Shown here: piece after piece, positions 50,117-58,926 of the stretch | How positions within the stretch are numbered: position 1 is the stretch's first letter | Layout of the letters: each line of letters opens with the position of its first letter | DNA from: Curtobacterium sp. VKM Ac-1376 | Lineage (GTDB): Bacteria; Actinomycetota; Actinomycetes; Actinomycetales; Microbacteriaceae | DNA length: 64,000 nt | Assembly (NCBI RefSeq): GCF_015351025.1 | Contig: NZ_JADKRV010000009.1 | Span: 62,001-126,000, forward strand | Direction of reading: 5' to 3' | Position numbers and translations under genes: made by a program | Notes under the pieces: generated by a model | What the model saw: the letters and a program-made list of their open reading frames with translations, nothing else | Told to the model about the DNA's origin: nothing | Databases searched by the model: none

Positions 50117-51274
50117 TCAACCGAGCAGCGCCCGCACCACCGACCGGTAGACGTTCGCCGGGGAGTCCGTCCTGAGGACGGTCTCCCCGGCTTCCGTCTT
50201 GCCCACGCGGGCGAAGCCCTGCCCCTCGGCGCGCACGATCGTGATCGGCTTCGGTCTGCCGGGCCGCCGCAGGTACGAGACCGTCCACGGCGCCGACCAG
50301 AACCGCGCGAGTCGCGGGTCCGCCTCGACCAGGGCCTCCGGCAGGTCCGGCGCGTCCGGACCGCCGGCCAGCTTGCGGCCGAGCAGGTGCCCTGGCAGCG
50401 ACCCCGTGCGGAACGGGAAGGTCCACGTCGCACCGATGCCGAGCCTCCCGGCCGCCAGTGCGACCACGCGGTCCGGTGTGACGGACGCGACCACGGCGCC
50501 CGCCTCGTCGGTCCCGTCGACGACGGTCTGCGACCAGGCCTGGAGGCGCGTCTCGCGGCCGTCGGGCAGGTGCTGTTCCAGCGTGACCGGCTGGGCATCG
50601 CCCTGCCAGGGCTCGAGGAGGGTCTGGGTGGACTCCGGCAGGGTGCCGAGTCGACCCACGAGGCCCGCCTCGATGAGTTCGCGGCCCGCCGCGGTGCGGA
50701 GGAGCGTGGGGTTCCACCGGCGTCCGGCGAGGCTCTGCAGGGTGCCGACGGCGTCCGCGCTGAGGCGTGGGCCGTCGACCGCCGGCGCCGGCGCGGGGGT
50801 CGGCAGGGGTTCGAGGTCGCGCTCGGGGCGCGCCGGCACCGGTTCGGCGGCGCGGACGCTCTCGAGGACGGCGAGCACGAGGTCGTCGGTCTCGAGCAGC
50901 CGGGCGAGCGGGCGTTCGATGGTCAGGTCGACGCGGTGCCGGCCCGTGACGAAGAGCAGGTGGGTGCCGGCGACGTCGCCGCGCTCGTCGGGCCGGACGT
51001 ACTCGACCAGGCGTGCGGGGGCTCCGGCGGCGGTCCAGGGGTCGCAGCCGACGAGGAGCAGTCCTTCGACGGAGCCGGGCAGCCGCGCGAGGAGCCCGGT
51101 GTTCTCGTCGCCGATCGCACGGTCGCTCGGTCGGGATCGGACGGTGAGGACGACGTCGTCGCCGGTGACGCGCAGGTCCGCCTGGGCAGAGTCCTCGCGA
51201 CGCCACTGCTCGGGGCGGCGGAGGGTCAGGCGGGCGGTGCGGTCCTCGGTGCCGAGCGGGACGGGGACTGCCAT
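50117..51274 (-). CDS. Uncharacterised protein, 385 aa
   Basis: No family was recognised. It is a soluble, acidic protein without a signal sequence or membrane span. The N-terminal 125 residues look beta-rich (VVLTVRSRPSDRAIG, VEGLLLVGCDPWT, THLLFVTGRHRVDLTI). A Pro-rich linker (PLPTPAPAPAVD) separates a C-terminal part of about 220 residues (LQSLAGRRWNPTLLRTAAGR, ATWTFPFRTGSLPGHLLGRK, FARVGKTEAGETVLRTDSP). It stands between a convergent protease gene and a nested inverted repeat. The coding call rests on length, codon periodicity and a clear ATG. Confidence 0.75.
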   Translation of the reverse strand: MAVPVPLGTEDRTARLTLRRPEQWRREDSAQADLRVTGDDVVLTVRSRPSDRAIGDENTGLLARLPGSVEGLLLVGCDPWTAAGAPARLVEYVRPDERGDVAGTHLLFVTGRHRVDLTIERPLARLLETDDLVLAVLESVRAAEPVPARPERDLEPLPTPAPAPAVDGPRLSADAVGTLQSLAGRRWNPTLLRTAAGRELIEAGLVGRLGTLPESTQTLLEPWQGDAQPVTLEQHLPDGRETRLQAWSQTVVDGTDEAGAVVASVTPDRVVALAAGRLGIGATWTFPFRTGSLPGHLLGRKLAGGPDAPDLPEALVEADPRLARFWSAPWTVSYLRRPGRPKPITIVRAEGQGFARVGKTEAGETVLRTDSPANVYRSVVRALLG

Positions 51275-51362
51275 GGCACGAGCGTATGTCGGGAGCGAGG
51301 CGCGGGGGCGCGCGGCTCGCCGGGGTGGGCGGCGCGGGGCGGGGCGGGCGCGGTCACGAATG

Positions 51363-51423
51363 GTGCGAGGTTCCGGTGGTGGTGCGACCCACGCGGGGTC
51401 GCACGGTGAACGGAACCTCGCAC
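51363..51423. repeat. Nested perfect inverted repeat
   Basis: Outer arms GTGCGAGGTTCCG (51363-51375) and CGGAACCTCGCAC (51411-51423) enclose inner arms GTGCGACCC (51382-51390) and GGGTCGCAC (51396-51404). It lies in the 196-nt gap upstream of the 385-aa gene and downstream of the small SH3-like gene, both minus strand. It could act as terminator for the latter. Confidence 0.75.
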
Positions 51424-51470
51424 GGGATGCGGCGAGCGCGACAGCGACAGTGTCCGCGTCAGCGCCCGCG

Positions 51471-51734
51471 TCAGCGGCGGGAGCGCGCCGGCCGCGCGGG
51501 CGGGGGCGGCGGGACGAGCTTCGCGGCGACGACGTCGGCGAGCCGGACCTCGACCGGGCCGCGACGGGTCGCGATCGTCACGGCGTCGGGCGTGCGGGCG
51601 ACCAGGTCGCCGAGGGCGTCCTGCGCACCGTCCCCGTGGAGCGCCCGCACGACGAGTCGGTCCCCGATGGCGGCGTCGTGCAACACCCCGAGCGCACGGG
51701 CCCGGGCGATCGCCGCCTGTTCGTCCGCATGCAC
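51471..51734 (-). CDS. Small SH3-like protein resembling the N-terminal domain of Rv0428c-type proteins
   Basis: An 87-aa basic protein. The core GDRLVVRALHGDGAQDALGD, ARTPDAVTIATRRGPVEV and LADVVAAKLVPPPPP resembles the small beta-barrel that precedes the acetyltransferase domain in mycobacterial Rv0428c-like proteins, here without that second domain. The end is Pro/Arg-rich. The GTG at 51734 is 33 nt from the divergent S4-domain gene. Function unknown. Confidence 0.7.
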   Translation of the reverse strand: MHADEQAAIARARALGVLHDAAIGDRLVVRALHGDGAQDALGDLVARTPDAVTIATRRGPVEVRLADVVAAKLVPPPPPARPARSRR

Positions 51735-51767
51735 CGACCCAGGGTACGGGCCGCCTAGAGTGTCGGC

Positions 51768-52130
51768 ATGGAGAAGGCCCGGGTCGACAGCTGGATCTGG
51801 GCCGTCCGGATCACGAAGACCCGGTCGGCCGCCACCGCCGCGTGCAAGGCCGGACACGTCCGGGTCAACGGGGAGCGCGCGAAGCCGGCGCAGCCGATCG
51901 GCCCCGGCGACGAGGTGCGGGTCCGACAGAACGGCTTCGACCGCATCGTCATGGTCACCGGCATCATCCTGAAGCGGACGAGCGCCCCCGAGGCGGCGAA
52001 GCACTTCGAGGACCGGACCCCGCCGCGGCTGTCGAAGGAAGAGGCCGGGTTCGTCCCGATGCGCGACCGCGGCGCCGGGCGCCCGAGCAAGCGGGAGCGC
52101 CGCGACCTCGAGAAGCTCCGCGGCTACTGA
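51768..52130 (+). CDS. RNA-binding S4 domain protein (Hsp15-like)
   Basis: A 120-aa protein with an N-terminal S4 domain (ARVDSWIWAVRITKTRSAAT, ACKAGHVRVNGERAKPAQ), like heat-shock protein Hsp15/HslR, which rescues stalled 50S subunits in E. coli. The basic C-terminal tail (RGAGRPSKRERRDLEKLRGY) fits RNA binding. ATG start. In actinobacteria this small family is common but little studied, so the exact role is open. Confidence 0.88.
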   Translation: MEKARVDSWIWAVRITKTRSAATAACKAGHVRVNGERAKPAQPIGPGDEVRVRQNGFDRIVMVTGIILKRTSAPEAAKHFEDRTPPRLSKEEAGFVPMRDRGAGRPSKRERRDLEKLRGY

Positions 52131-52160
52131 CGCCCCAGCCTGCCGAACGGATCGTCGGGG

Positions 52161-53096
52161 CTACACGAAGCGGACGGTCTGCTGCAGGCGGTCACGGATG
52201 TCGAACACGTCGACGGAACCGGGGGGTGACCAGACGCCGTTCAGCACCTGGGCGAGTGCACTGCGGCGGACGACGAGCGCGGTGGGCTTCTTCGGCGAGC
52301 CGACGAGCTGCACGTCCTCGGTGACGGCCGAGTCCGGCACGACGAGCAGCCGCCCGGTGAACCGGACGCGGGTCTGCTTCTGCACGGCGCGGGCGGCCCG
52401 GACGAGCTCCTTCACCGGCCGCTCCCCCGGTGCGAGGGTCTCTCCGACGATCTCACCGTGCTCGATGCGCACCGGAGCACCCCAGTCGATGGACTCCACC
52501 GCCCACAGGCCGCTCGGGGTCAGGACGGCGTGGTCGAGCTTGCCCTCGGCCCCGGCATCGACGTCGTGCCACACCGTCACGCCGATGCCCATGTCCGAGA
52601 CGACCGAGGCCGTCGCCTCTTCCGCGAGGGCCTCGGCCAGCAACCGACGGATGTGCCGGGGCGCCGAACGGATGAGCGTGGGGTCGTACGGGTCCTCGAT
52701 GGGGTCACCGAGTCCGACCCATTCGCGCTCGGCCTGCAGGAACACCTCGCGGGACCGACCGCCGGGGTGCCCGTGGGACCGGGCCCGGGGGCGGGTGTCG
52801 CGACGCGCTGCCGGGGGCGCGTAGGCGTCACGACCGGTCTCGGGCCTGCCGGAGGCGCCGCCCGACGGACCGGCACCGGAGGCGCGGGAGCCGACGTCGT
52901 AGGCGCGGCGGGCGACCGGCGTGCCGATGCGCTCCCAGGCGACCTGGACCTGCCGGAAGCGCTGCGCGTCGCCGCCGAGGTCGGGGTGGGACTCGCGGGC
53001 CGCACGCCGGTAGGCGCGGCGGAGCGCGTCGTCGTCGGCCGTCGCCGGGACGCCGAGGACTTCGTAGGGGGTGGCGTCGGCCGGGCTGTCCGTCAT
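52161..53096 (-). CDS. J-domain protein with C-terminal nuclease-related (NERD-like) region
   Basis: A 311-aa protein. The N-terminal J domain covers about residues 8-70 (TPYEVLGVPATADDDALRRAYRRAARESHPDLGG in parts) with the HPD motif intact, so it could stimulate an Hsp70. A basic Gly/Arg-rich linker covers about 70-115. The C-terminal half (GIGVTVWHDVDAGAEGKLDHAVLTPSGLWAVES in parts) follows the NERD pattern, where a nuclease-like core contains D-H-hydrophobic-hydrophobic. The catalytic lysine expected for NERD is not certain. It is convergent with the S4 gene. Function unknown. Confidence 0.75.
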   Translation of the reverse strand: MTDSPADATPYEVLGVPATADDDALRRAYRRAARESHPDLGGDAQRFRQVQVAWERIGTPVARRAYDVGSRASGAGPSGGASGRPETGRDAYAPPAARRDTRPRARSHGHPGGRSREVFLQAEREWVGLGDPIEDPYDPTLIRSAPRHIRRLLAEALAEEATASVVSDMGIGVTVWHDVDAGAEGKLDHAVLTPSGLWAVESIDWGAPVRIEHGEIVGETLAPGERPVKELVRAARAVQKQTRVRFTGRLLVVPDSAVTEDVQLVGSPKKPTALVVRRSALAQVLNGVWSPPGSVDVFDIRDRLQQTVRFV

Positions 53097-53223
53097 GGCC
53101 CTGCGACATTACCCGAGGCAGTGTCGGAGTCCGCCGCGTGGTTGCTGGGTGCGGTCTGGAGGAACAGTGCGGCCAGGCGGTCCCGGTGACGGCCCGGTGA
53201 ACGGGTGCGTCAGACCGCCGCCG

Positions 53224-53970
53224 TCACGAGACGGCGGCGGTGATGGCGTCGGTGTGCTGCTCGAGGTAGGCGACGTCGGCGCGGTACAGGTCGGCGTGGC
53301 CGTGCCGCAGGTCGCTGACGAACTTCGGGTTGCCGGCGGCCGCCTCGTGCTCGATCGTCGTGACCATGGCGACGAGGGACGCGATCATCGTCTCGGCGAG
53401 GACCCCGCGGGACCGGTCGTCGAGGGCGTAGGCGCGGCAGAACTCGGCGGCGCGAACCAGCCGGTCGTCGAGCCCGCGGGCGGTCGAGCCCTCCACCCCA
53501 CCGGTGGTGAACGGCGCGAACCGGTAGACCGCACTCGCGACGTCCCAGACACGGGGGCCGGGGTGCGCGGTGTCGAAGTCGATCAGCCCGACGGCGGCGA
53601 TGCCGTCGTACACGCAGTTGTACGGAGCGAAGTCGCCGTGCACGATCGTCTCGACGGGGGCGCGGTCGGCCTGTGACCAGACGTCGGCGGAGTCGCTGCG
53701 CGGGTAACTGGCGGCGGCGTCGTGGAACTGCCGGAGCAGGCGGGCGCTGGTGACGAGGGCTGCCTCGCTCGCGATGTCCTCGGTCCACGGGTACTCCCCC
53801 GCGACACCGGGGACGAACGAGACCGTCTCGAGTGTGTCGCCGAGGGCGATCGGTTCCGGGGCTGCGACGAACCCCTGCTCGTGCAGGTGGGCGAGCAGCC
53901 GGTGCACCGTGGGGGTCCACGGTCCGGCTGGGCGGTGGACGCGGTCGTCGGCCCTGGTGATGCGTTCCAA
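53224..53970 (-). CDS. Aminoglycoside phosphotransferase-family protein
   Basis: Kinase-fold phosphotransferase (APH/choline-kinase superfamily), 248 aa. The catalytic loop is ETIVHGDFAPYNCVY, with the Brenner-type aspartate in HGDF, and the metal-binding motif is GLIDFDTAHPGPRVWD. The N-terminal lobe is short, with LETVSFVPGVAGEYPW. The TTG at 53970 is chosen because GGAGG lies upstream (GCAGGAGGTTCCCC). The substrate is unknown; many such proteins do not act on aminoglycosides. Confidence 0.88.
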   Translation of the reverse strand: MERITRADDRVHRPAGPWTPTVHRLLAHLHEQGFVAAPEPIALGDTLETVSFVPGVAGEYPWTEDIASEAALVTSARLLRQFHDAAASYPRSDSADVWSQADRAPVETIVHGDFAPYNCVYDGIAAVGLIDFDTAHPGPRVWDVASAVYRFAPFTTGGVEGSTARGLDDRLVRAAEFCRAYALDDRSRGVLAETMIASLVAMVTTIEHEAAAGNPKFVSDLRHGHADLYRADVAYLEQHTDAITAAVS

Positions 53971-54075
53971 GGGGAACCTCCTGCAAGTGTGCGTCTCCGT
54001 TGACGGGTGGCCAGCGTATCCGTCGGGGCCGACGAGTGCCCCGGACCATCCGGAACCCGTGCGGAGCGCGCGCCG

Positions 54076-54990
54076 CTACCGCTGCTCGCGCAACCAGCCC
54101 GGCCCGCGCACGGCGGCGCCGAGTGCCTCGACCCTCGCCCGCAGCTCGCGGTCCGCCGTCACGACGACGACCGGGGAGTCGCCGGTCTCGACCGCGGCAC
54201 GAGCAGCATCGACGATCGCATCGTCCCCGAAGGCCGGAGCCCGCAGCACCTCGGCGACGGGGGTACCGACACCGACTCCAGCACCGCCACCAGTGCCGGC
54301 CGCACGTGCCTCGCCCTCGAGCACCACTGTCCACCGAGGCCACCACCGCGCGAAGGGCAGATCCAGCGAGGCGGCCGACACCCCGCCCGCGGCGAGCGCC
54401 GACACCGACGACAGCAGACGCTCGGCAGCACCCGCGCGGTCCTTCCACCAGCCGTCCGGCACACTGCCCACGACGTTCGCCGCGTCGACGACGACGTGCG
54501 GCGTGGTCGTGACCGCGGCACGCAAGGCAGGCCAGGACGCGCCGAACCCCGGGTGCAGTGGCAGGTCGTCGACCTGGTCGATCGGGATCCAGGACAGCGC
54601 GAGGCTCTCTCGGTCCGCGATGACCGGTTCGAAGGGCCGGGAGGCGCGCCCCACCACCGTCGTGTACGTCCAGAACCCCAGGTCGAGCAGCGCCGTGTGG
54701 CGCAGGTCGATCGCGTCGTCGGGGACGCCGGCTTCCTCTGCGGACTCACGGAGTGCGGCGGTCACGGCGTCCTCGCCCTGGTGTCGGGCGCCGCCGGGGA
54801 TCCCCCAGGTGCCGCCGTGGTGGCTCCACTCGACGCGGTGCTGCAGGAGCACGCGTCCGGCACCGTCGTCGACGAGCAGTCCCGCTGCACCGAACCGGCC
54901 CCACGCCTTCGTGCCGTCGGGGCCGACCGACCAGGCGTCACCGGGATCGCGGGGGCCGGGCGGCGGTCCGGGAGGCGTTGCGTCTGGCAC
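54076..54990 (-). CDS. NUDIX hydrolase with C-terminal NYN/PIN-like domain
   Basis: A 304-aa two-part protein. The N-terminal NUDIX domain has [12 protein letters not shown] followed by [11 protein letters not shown], matching the Nudix box. From about residue 170 a second region begins [21 protein letters not shown] and ends with [18 protein letters not shown], resembling NYN or YacP-like RNase domains with conserved aspartates. The GTG at 54990 starts [12 protein letters not shown]. It is divergent from the TPP riboswitch. A nucleotide- or RNA-metabolism role is inferred; the substrate is unknown. Confidence 0.82.
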   Translation of the reverse strand: MPDATPPGPPPGPRDPGDAWSVGPDGTKAWGRFGAAGLLVDDGAGRVLLQHRVEWSHHGGTWGIPGGARHQGEDAVTAALRESAEEAGVPDDAIDLRHTALLDLGFWTYTTVVGRASRPFEPVIADRESLALSWIPIDQVDDLPLHPGFGASWPALRAAVTTTPHVVVDAANVVGSVPDGWWKDRAGAAERLLSSVSALAAGGVSAASLDLPFARWWPRWTVVLEGEARAAGTGGGAGVGVGTPVAEVLRAPAFGDDAIVDAARAAVETGDSPVVVVTADRELRARVEALGAAVRGPGWLREQR

Positions 54991-55061
54991 GGTCCAACCC
55001 TTGCACACGGCACCCCGTACCGGCCTCGGAGTGGTCACCGGGCGTCGTGTACGGTGTCGCT

Positions 55062-55136
55062 CGAGACACGGGGTGCCGCATCCAGCGGCTGAGATCACAC
55101 CCGTCGAACCTGCTCGAGCTCGTACTCGCGAAGGGA
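55062..55136 (+). ncRNA. TPP riboswitch (THI element)
   Basis: The conserved thi-box parts are in order: CGGGGTGCC at about 55069, CGGCTGAGATCACACCCG at about 55086, GAACCTG at about 55106, and GCGAAGGGA at 55128-55136 closing the fold. It ends 7 nt before the thiM ATG, so control is probably by occluding the ribosome site when TPP is bound. It explains regulation of the thiM-thiE-thiD genes. Confidence 0.93.
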
Positions 55137-55142
55137 TCGTCC

Positions 55143-56021
55143 ATGGAAACCGCTGCGCCCGCATCCGACTGGGCCCACCGAACCGCCGAACTCCTCGAGG
55201 CCGTCCGCGCCCGGGGCCCGCTGGTGCAGTGCATCACGAACACCGTGGTGCAGAACGTCACGGCGAACGTGCTGCTCGCCCTCGGGGCCTCGCCCGCGAT
55301 GGTCGACGTGGCGACCGAGGCGGGGCCGTTCGCTCGGGTCGCCGATGCCCTGCTGGTGAACACCGGCACCCCGCACGCCGAACCGCGGGTCGCCGCGCTC
55401 GAGGCCGTGCACGCCGCGCGCGAGGTCGGCACTCCGTGGGTCCTCGACCCCGTGGCCGTCGGCTCGTTGCCGGTGCGGACCGCCCTGGCGCGCGACCTGC
55501 TCGCGCTGTACCCGACGGTGCTCCGCGGCAACGCGTCCGAGGTCCTCGCCCTGCTCGGCGCGTCGGCAGGTGGCCGCGGGGTCGACAGCACGGTGGGCAC
55601 CGAGGACGCCCGGGAGGCCGCGGTCGGGGCCGTGGCCGGTCCGGGCACCGGGAGGCTCGTGGCCGCCGTGGCCGTGTCGGGTCCGGTCGACCTGCTGGTC
55701 GCGCCGGGGATCGGTGTGGTCCGGGTCGCGAACGGCACCGACCTGCTGACGCGCATCACCGGGGGCGGCTGCACGCTCGGCGCCGTGGTCGCCGCGTTCA
55801 CCTCGGTCGCGCCGGAGGACGCGGGCGCGGCTGCCGTCGCCGCCACCGCCGTGCACACGATCGCCGCCGAGCTCGCCGCCCGCGAGGCCGGCGGGCCGGG
55901 GACCTTCCAGCCGCTGTTCCTCGACCGGTTGGCGTCGCTCACTCCGGAGGACGTCGTGCGCGAAGCCCGGATCACGGTCGAGTCGGCACCCGGCACCGTC
56001 GCTCCGGCGGTGACGGCATGA
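55143..56021 (+). CDS. thiM: Hydroxyethylthiazole kinase
   Basis: Salvage kinase phosphorylating the thiazole alcohol for thiamine synthesis, 292 aa. Family segments are [20 protein letters not shown] (substrate site), [25 protein letters not shown] and [14 protein letters not shown] with the catalytic cysteine. First gene after the TPP riboswitch. AAGGGA in the riboswitch 3' end probably serves as ribosome site. Its stop overlaps the thiE start (ATGA). Confidence 0.96.
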   Translation: METAAPASDWAHRTAELLEAVRARGPLVQCITNTVVQNVTANVLLALGASPAMVDVATEAGPFARVADALLVNTGTPHAEPRVAALEAVHAAREVGTPWVLDPVAVGSLPVRTALARDLLALYPTVLRGNASEVLALLGASAGGRGVDSTVGTEDAREAAVGAVAGPGTGRLVAAVAVSGPVDLLVAPGIGVVRVANGTDLLTRITGGGCTLGAVVAAFTSVAPEDAGAAAVAATAVHTIAAELAAREAGGPGTFQPLFLDRLASLTPEDVVREARITVESAPGTVAPAVTA

Positions 56022-56767
56022 CCGCGCTCGCAACCGGGGGCGTCGGTGTCTACCTGGTCACCGACGGCGCTCTGGCCGACCGGCACGGCATCGGGGTGCT
56101 CGGGGTCGTCCGCTCCGCCGTGCACGCCGGGGTCCGGATCGTGCAGGTGCGGGACAAGGACGCCTCCGCCCGTGACCTGCTCGCCCTCACCGCCGCCGTC
56201 GCCGACGCCGTCGGGGACCGTGCGACCGTGGTGGTCGACGACCGACTCGACGTCGCCCTCGCCGCACGGCACGCGGGACACCGGGTCGCCGGGGTGCACC
56301 TCGGCCAGTCCGACGTCCCCGTCACCGCGGCCCGCGCCCTGCTCGGAGCGGACGCCCACGTGGGCCTCACCGCGAACACGCTCGCGCACCTGGCTGTCCT
56401 CGAGCGACTCCCCCGCGGCACCGTCGACCTGCTCGGCGTCGGGGTCGTGCACCCCACAGCGACGAAGGCCGACCATCCGCCGGCCCTCGGCCACGACGGA
56501 TTCGCCCGGCTGGCCGCTGCCACCGACGTGCCGTGCGTGGCGATCGGCGGGGTGACGCTCGACGACGTCGTGCCGCTCCGGGCAGCCGGTGCCGCGGGTG
56601 TCGCGATCGTGTCGGGCATCTGCGCCGCGGCCGACCCGGGATCCGCAGCGGCCGCGTACGTGGCCGCGTGGGGCGCTGGAACCGACCACGGTGCGGAGGC
56701 AGGGCGATCCGGTGACAGCGATCCGCGCCTCCAGGCCGACGCGACGCACCACGGGGCGGACGCATGA
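56018..56767 (+). CDS. thiE: Thiamine-phosphate synthase
   Basis: Joins HMP-PP and thiazole phosphate to thiamine phosphate, 249 aa. Visible motifs are [75 protein letters not shown] and [11 protein letters not shown]. The last 30 or so residues ([19 protein letters not shown]) are not part of the fold and are encoded by a GGAGGC/GCCTCC repeat at 56694-56737. Start and stop overlap thiM and thiD (ATGA both). Confidence 0.95.
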   Translation: MTALATGGVGVYLVTDGALADRHGIGVLGVVRSAVHAGVRIVQVRDKDASARDLLALTAAVADAVGDRATVVVDDRLDVALAARHAGHRVAGVHLGQSDVPVTAARALLGADAHVGLTANTLAHLAVLERLPRGTVDLLGVGVVHPTATKADHPPALGHDGFARLAAATDVPCVAIGGVTLDDVVPLRAAGAAGVAIVSGICAAADPGSAAAAYVAAWGAGTDHGAEAGRSGDSDPRLQADATHHGADA

Positions 56768-58293
56768 GCGTCCCACGGGTGCTGAGCATCGCCGGGACCG
56801 ACCCGACGGGCGGGGCCGGGATGCAGGCCGACCTCAAGGCGATCGCCGCGCACGACGGGTACGGAATGGGCGTCGTGACGGCGCTCGTCGCGCAGAACAC
56901 GCACGGGGTGCGGTCGGTGCACGTGCCGGACGTCGGGTTCCTGCGGGACCAGCTCGACGCGGTGTCGGACGACGTGACGATCGACGCGGTGAAGATCGGG
57001 ATGCTCGGCACCGCGCCGGTCGCGCGGGTCGTGACCGACTGGTTGCAGGAGCACCGACCGCCCGTCGTGGTGGTCGACCCGGTGATGGTGGCGACGAGCG
57101 GGGACCGGTTGCTCGATGAGGACGCGGCGTCGGCCATGGGGGCGCTGTTCGCCCTCGCCGACCTGGTGACGCCGAACCGGGACGAGCTGGCGGTGCTGGC
57201 CGAGCTGGTCGGTGCCTCGTCGGCGTCTCCGCTGGAGGCCGCCAGGGCCGTCGCAGAGCGGTGGGACGTGTTCGTACTGGCGAAGGGCGGGCACGACGAG
57301 GGCCCGACGTCGGACGACGTGCTCGTCGCGCCGGACGGCTCCGAGCGGCGGTTCACCGCACCACGGGTGACGACGACCAACACGCACGGCACCGGGTGTT
57401 CGCTGTCGAGTGCCATCGCGACGCTCGCGGCCCGGCACGGTGACTGGGAGCTCGCGGTCGGGGTGGCGAAGGAGTGGCTGACGGCGGCGCTCCGCGGGGC
57501 GGACGCGCTGTCGGTCGGCAGCGGCCACGGCCCGATCGACCACGGTGCGGTGGTCCGGGCAGCACTGCCGTCGCTGGCGTACACGGACGTGTGGTGGGCC
57601 GACGCGGCACCGGTGCTCCGCGCGACGATCGACAGCCCGTTCCTGGTGGGGCTGCGGGACGGGACGCTCGACGCGGACGTGTTCGCCGGGTACCTCGCGC
57701 AGGACGTCCACTACCTGCGGGCGTACGAGCGGCACCTGGCGGCGCTCGCCGCGGATGGTGCTTCCGGTGCTGCTGGTGCGGGTGCTGCTGGTTCTGCTGC
57801 GTTCTGGGCGGCGGCCGCGCAGGGGTGCGCCGACGAGGCGCGCGACCTGCATCATCGACGACTCGCGGGCACACACGCCGACGCCCCCGTGCACCCGACC
57901 TGCGCCGGGTACCTCGCGCACCTGCAGGACGCAGCGGACTCCGGATCCGCGGCGGTGCTGGCCGCCGCGGTGCTGCCGTGCTTCCGGGTCTACGCGTGGG
58001 TGGGGTCGCAGCTCGGGGCGGCTCCGGACGGGCACGTCTTCGCGGACTGGATCACGGCCTACGGGGACCCGGGGTTCGCTGCCTCGAGCGCCGAGGCGAC
58101 CCGGCTCGTCGAGGAGCTGGCGGCAGCCGCGACGCCGGCCGAGCGGGGGCGGATGGCGCGGGCGTTCCGGCGATCGGCGGAGTGGGAGCTCGCGTTCTTC
58201 CGGATGCCGATGGAGTTGCCGGGCGCCGGCGGTGCCGTCGGTGCCGGTGCCGTCGGTGCCGTCGGTGCGGCGAAAGCGACAGTTCTGCGCTGA
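56764..58293 (+). CDS. thiD: Bifunctional HMP(-P) kinase / TenA-family protein (ThiD-TenA fusion)
   Basis: A 509-aa fusion. Residues 1-265 are ThiD (SIAGTDPTGGAGMQADLKAI in part, KIGMLGTAPVA, VDPVMVATSGDRLL, THGTGCSLSSAIATLAARHG), making HMP-PP. Residues 275-490 are TenA/THI-4-like (SPFLVGLRDGTLDADVFAGYLAQD in parts, YGDPGFAASSAEATRLVEEL), a pyrimidine-salvage aminohydrolase fold. The last 20 residues are Gly/Ala/Val repeats, and the stop lies in a repeat 12-mer also present at 60527. Third gene of the thiamine salvage operon. Confidence 0.94.
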   Translation: MSVPRVLSIAGTDPTGGAGMQADLKAIAAHDGYGMGVVTALVAQNTHGVRSVHVPDVGFLRDQLDAVSDDVTIDAVKIGMLGTAPVARVVTDWLQEHRPPVVVVDPVMVATSGDRLLDEDAASAMGALFALADLVTPNRDELAVLAELVGASSASPLEAARAVAERWDVFVLAKGGHDEGPTSDDVLVAPDGSERRFTAPRVTTTNTHGTGCSLSSAIATLAARHGDWELAVGVAKEWLTAALRGADALSVGSGHGPIDHGAVVRAALPSLAYTDVWWADAAPVLRATIDSPFLVGLRDGTLDADVFAGYLAQDVHYLRAYERHLAALAADGASGAAGAGAAGSAAFWAAAAQGCADEARDLHHRRLAGTHADAPVHPTCAGYLAHLQDAADSGSAAVLAAAVLPCFRVYAWVGSQLGAAPDGHVFADWITAYGDPGFAASSAEATRLVEELAAAATPAERGRMARAFRRSAEWELAFFRMPMELPGAGGAVGAGAVGAVGAAKATVLR

Positions 58294-58305
58294 CCGGTCC
58301 CAGCA

Positions 58306-58366
58306 CCCCCGCGAAAGCGACAGATTGCCGCCGACCTTCGGCGGGGGTCTGTCGCTTTCGCGGGGG
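58306..58366. terminator. Long inverted repeat between convergent thiD and phosphoesterase genes
   Basis: Perfect 19-nt arms at 58306-58324 and 58348-58366, core GCGAAAGCGACAGA, with inner CCGCCGA/TCGGCGG pairing. It begins 13 nt after the thiD stop and separates convergent genes. A half copy, CGAAAGCGACAG, is at about 58271 inside the thiD 3' end. Bidirectional termination is inferred. Confidence 0.65.
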
Positions 58367-58416
58367 GCTGGGCGGGCGAGCGGGCGGGGCGCGGCAGGGC
58401 GGGGCGGCGGGCGGAC

Positions 58417-58926
58417 CTAGCGGGCGGGCGGCGGCAGGCGCACCAGCTCGACGGACAGGTCAGCGCCGCTGACGGTGCCGCGCATCCACGTGTGGTCCGG
58501 CTGGCGACGACGATCGGTCGGCGAGCCGGGGTTCAGCAGACGCGTCCCGGACGGCGCAACGGTGTCCCACGGGATGTGCGAGTGCCCGAACACGAGTACA
58601 TCGGTGTCCGGGTGTGCGGCGTCCATCCGGCGTTCCCGGCCGGTCGACGCGCCGGTCTCGTGCACGAGGGCGAACCGCAGGTCCTCGACACCGAAGCGAG
58701 CGACGAGCGGCAGCCGGTCGTCGAACTCGCGGCCGTCGTTGTTGCCCCGGACCCCCTCGAACCGTCGGGATCGCGCCTGCACCGCGTCGAGGGTGGCGAG
58801 GTCGACCCAGTCCCCCGCGTGCACCACGAGGTCGGCGGCGTCGATGTCGGCCCACAGTCCGGCGGGCAGGTCCTTCGCGCGCTTCGGCAGGTGCGTGTCC
58901 GACAGCAGGACGAACGCGGTGGTCAC
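58417..58926 (-). CDS. YfcE/MJ0936-type metallophosphoesterase
   Basis: Small calcineurin-like phosphoesterase, 169 aa. Metal-binding motifs are LLSDTHLP (DxH), VVHAGDWVD (GD), RGNNDGRE (GNxD variant), LVHET and FGHSHIPW (GHTH-like). It presumably acts on phosphodiesters; the substrate is unknown. The GTG start overlaps the MarR gene stop (GTGA), so the two form an operon. Confidence 0.92.
   Translation of the reverse strand: MTTAFVLLSDTHLPKRAKDLPAGLWADIDAADLVVHAGDWVDLATLDAVQARSRRFEGVRGNNDGREFDDRLPLVARFGVEDLRFALVHETGASTGRERRMDAAHPDTDVLVFGHSHIPWDTVAPSGTRLLNPGSPTDRRRQPDHTWMRGTVSGADLSVELVRLPPPAR

Noticed and set aside
53224..53970. Aminoglycoside resistance gene
   Set aside because: Only the general phosphotransferase fold is visible; such proteins are common chromosomal genes and nothing indicates drug substrates.
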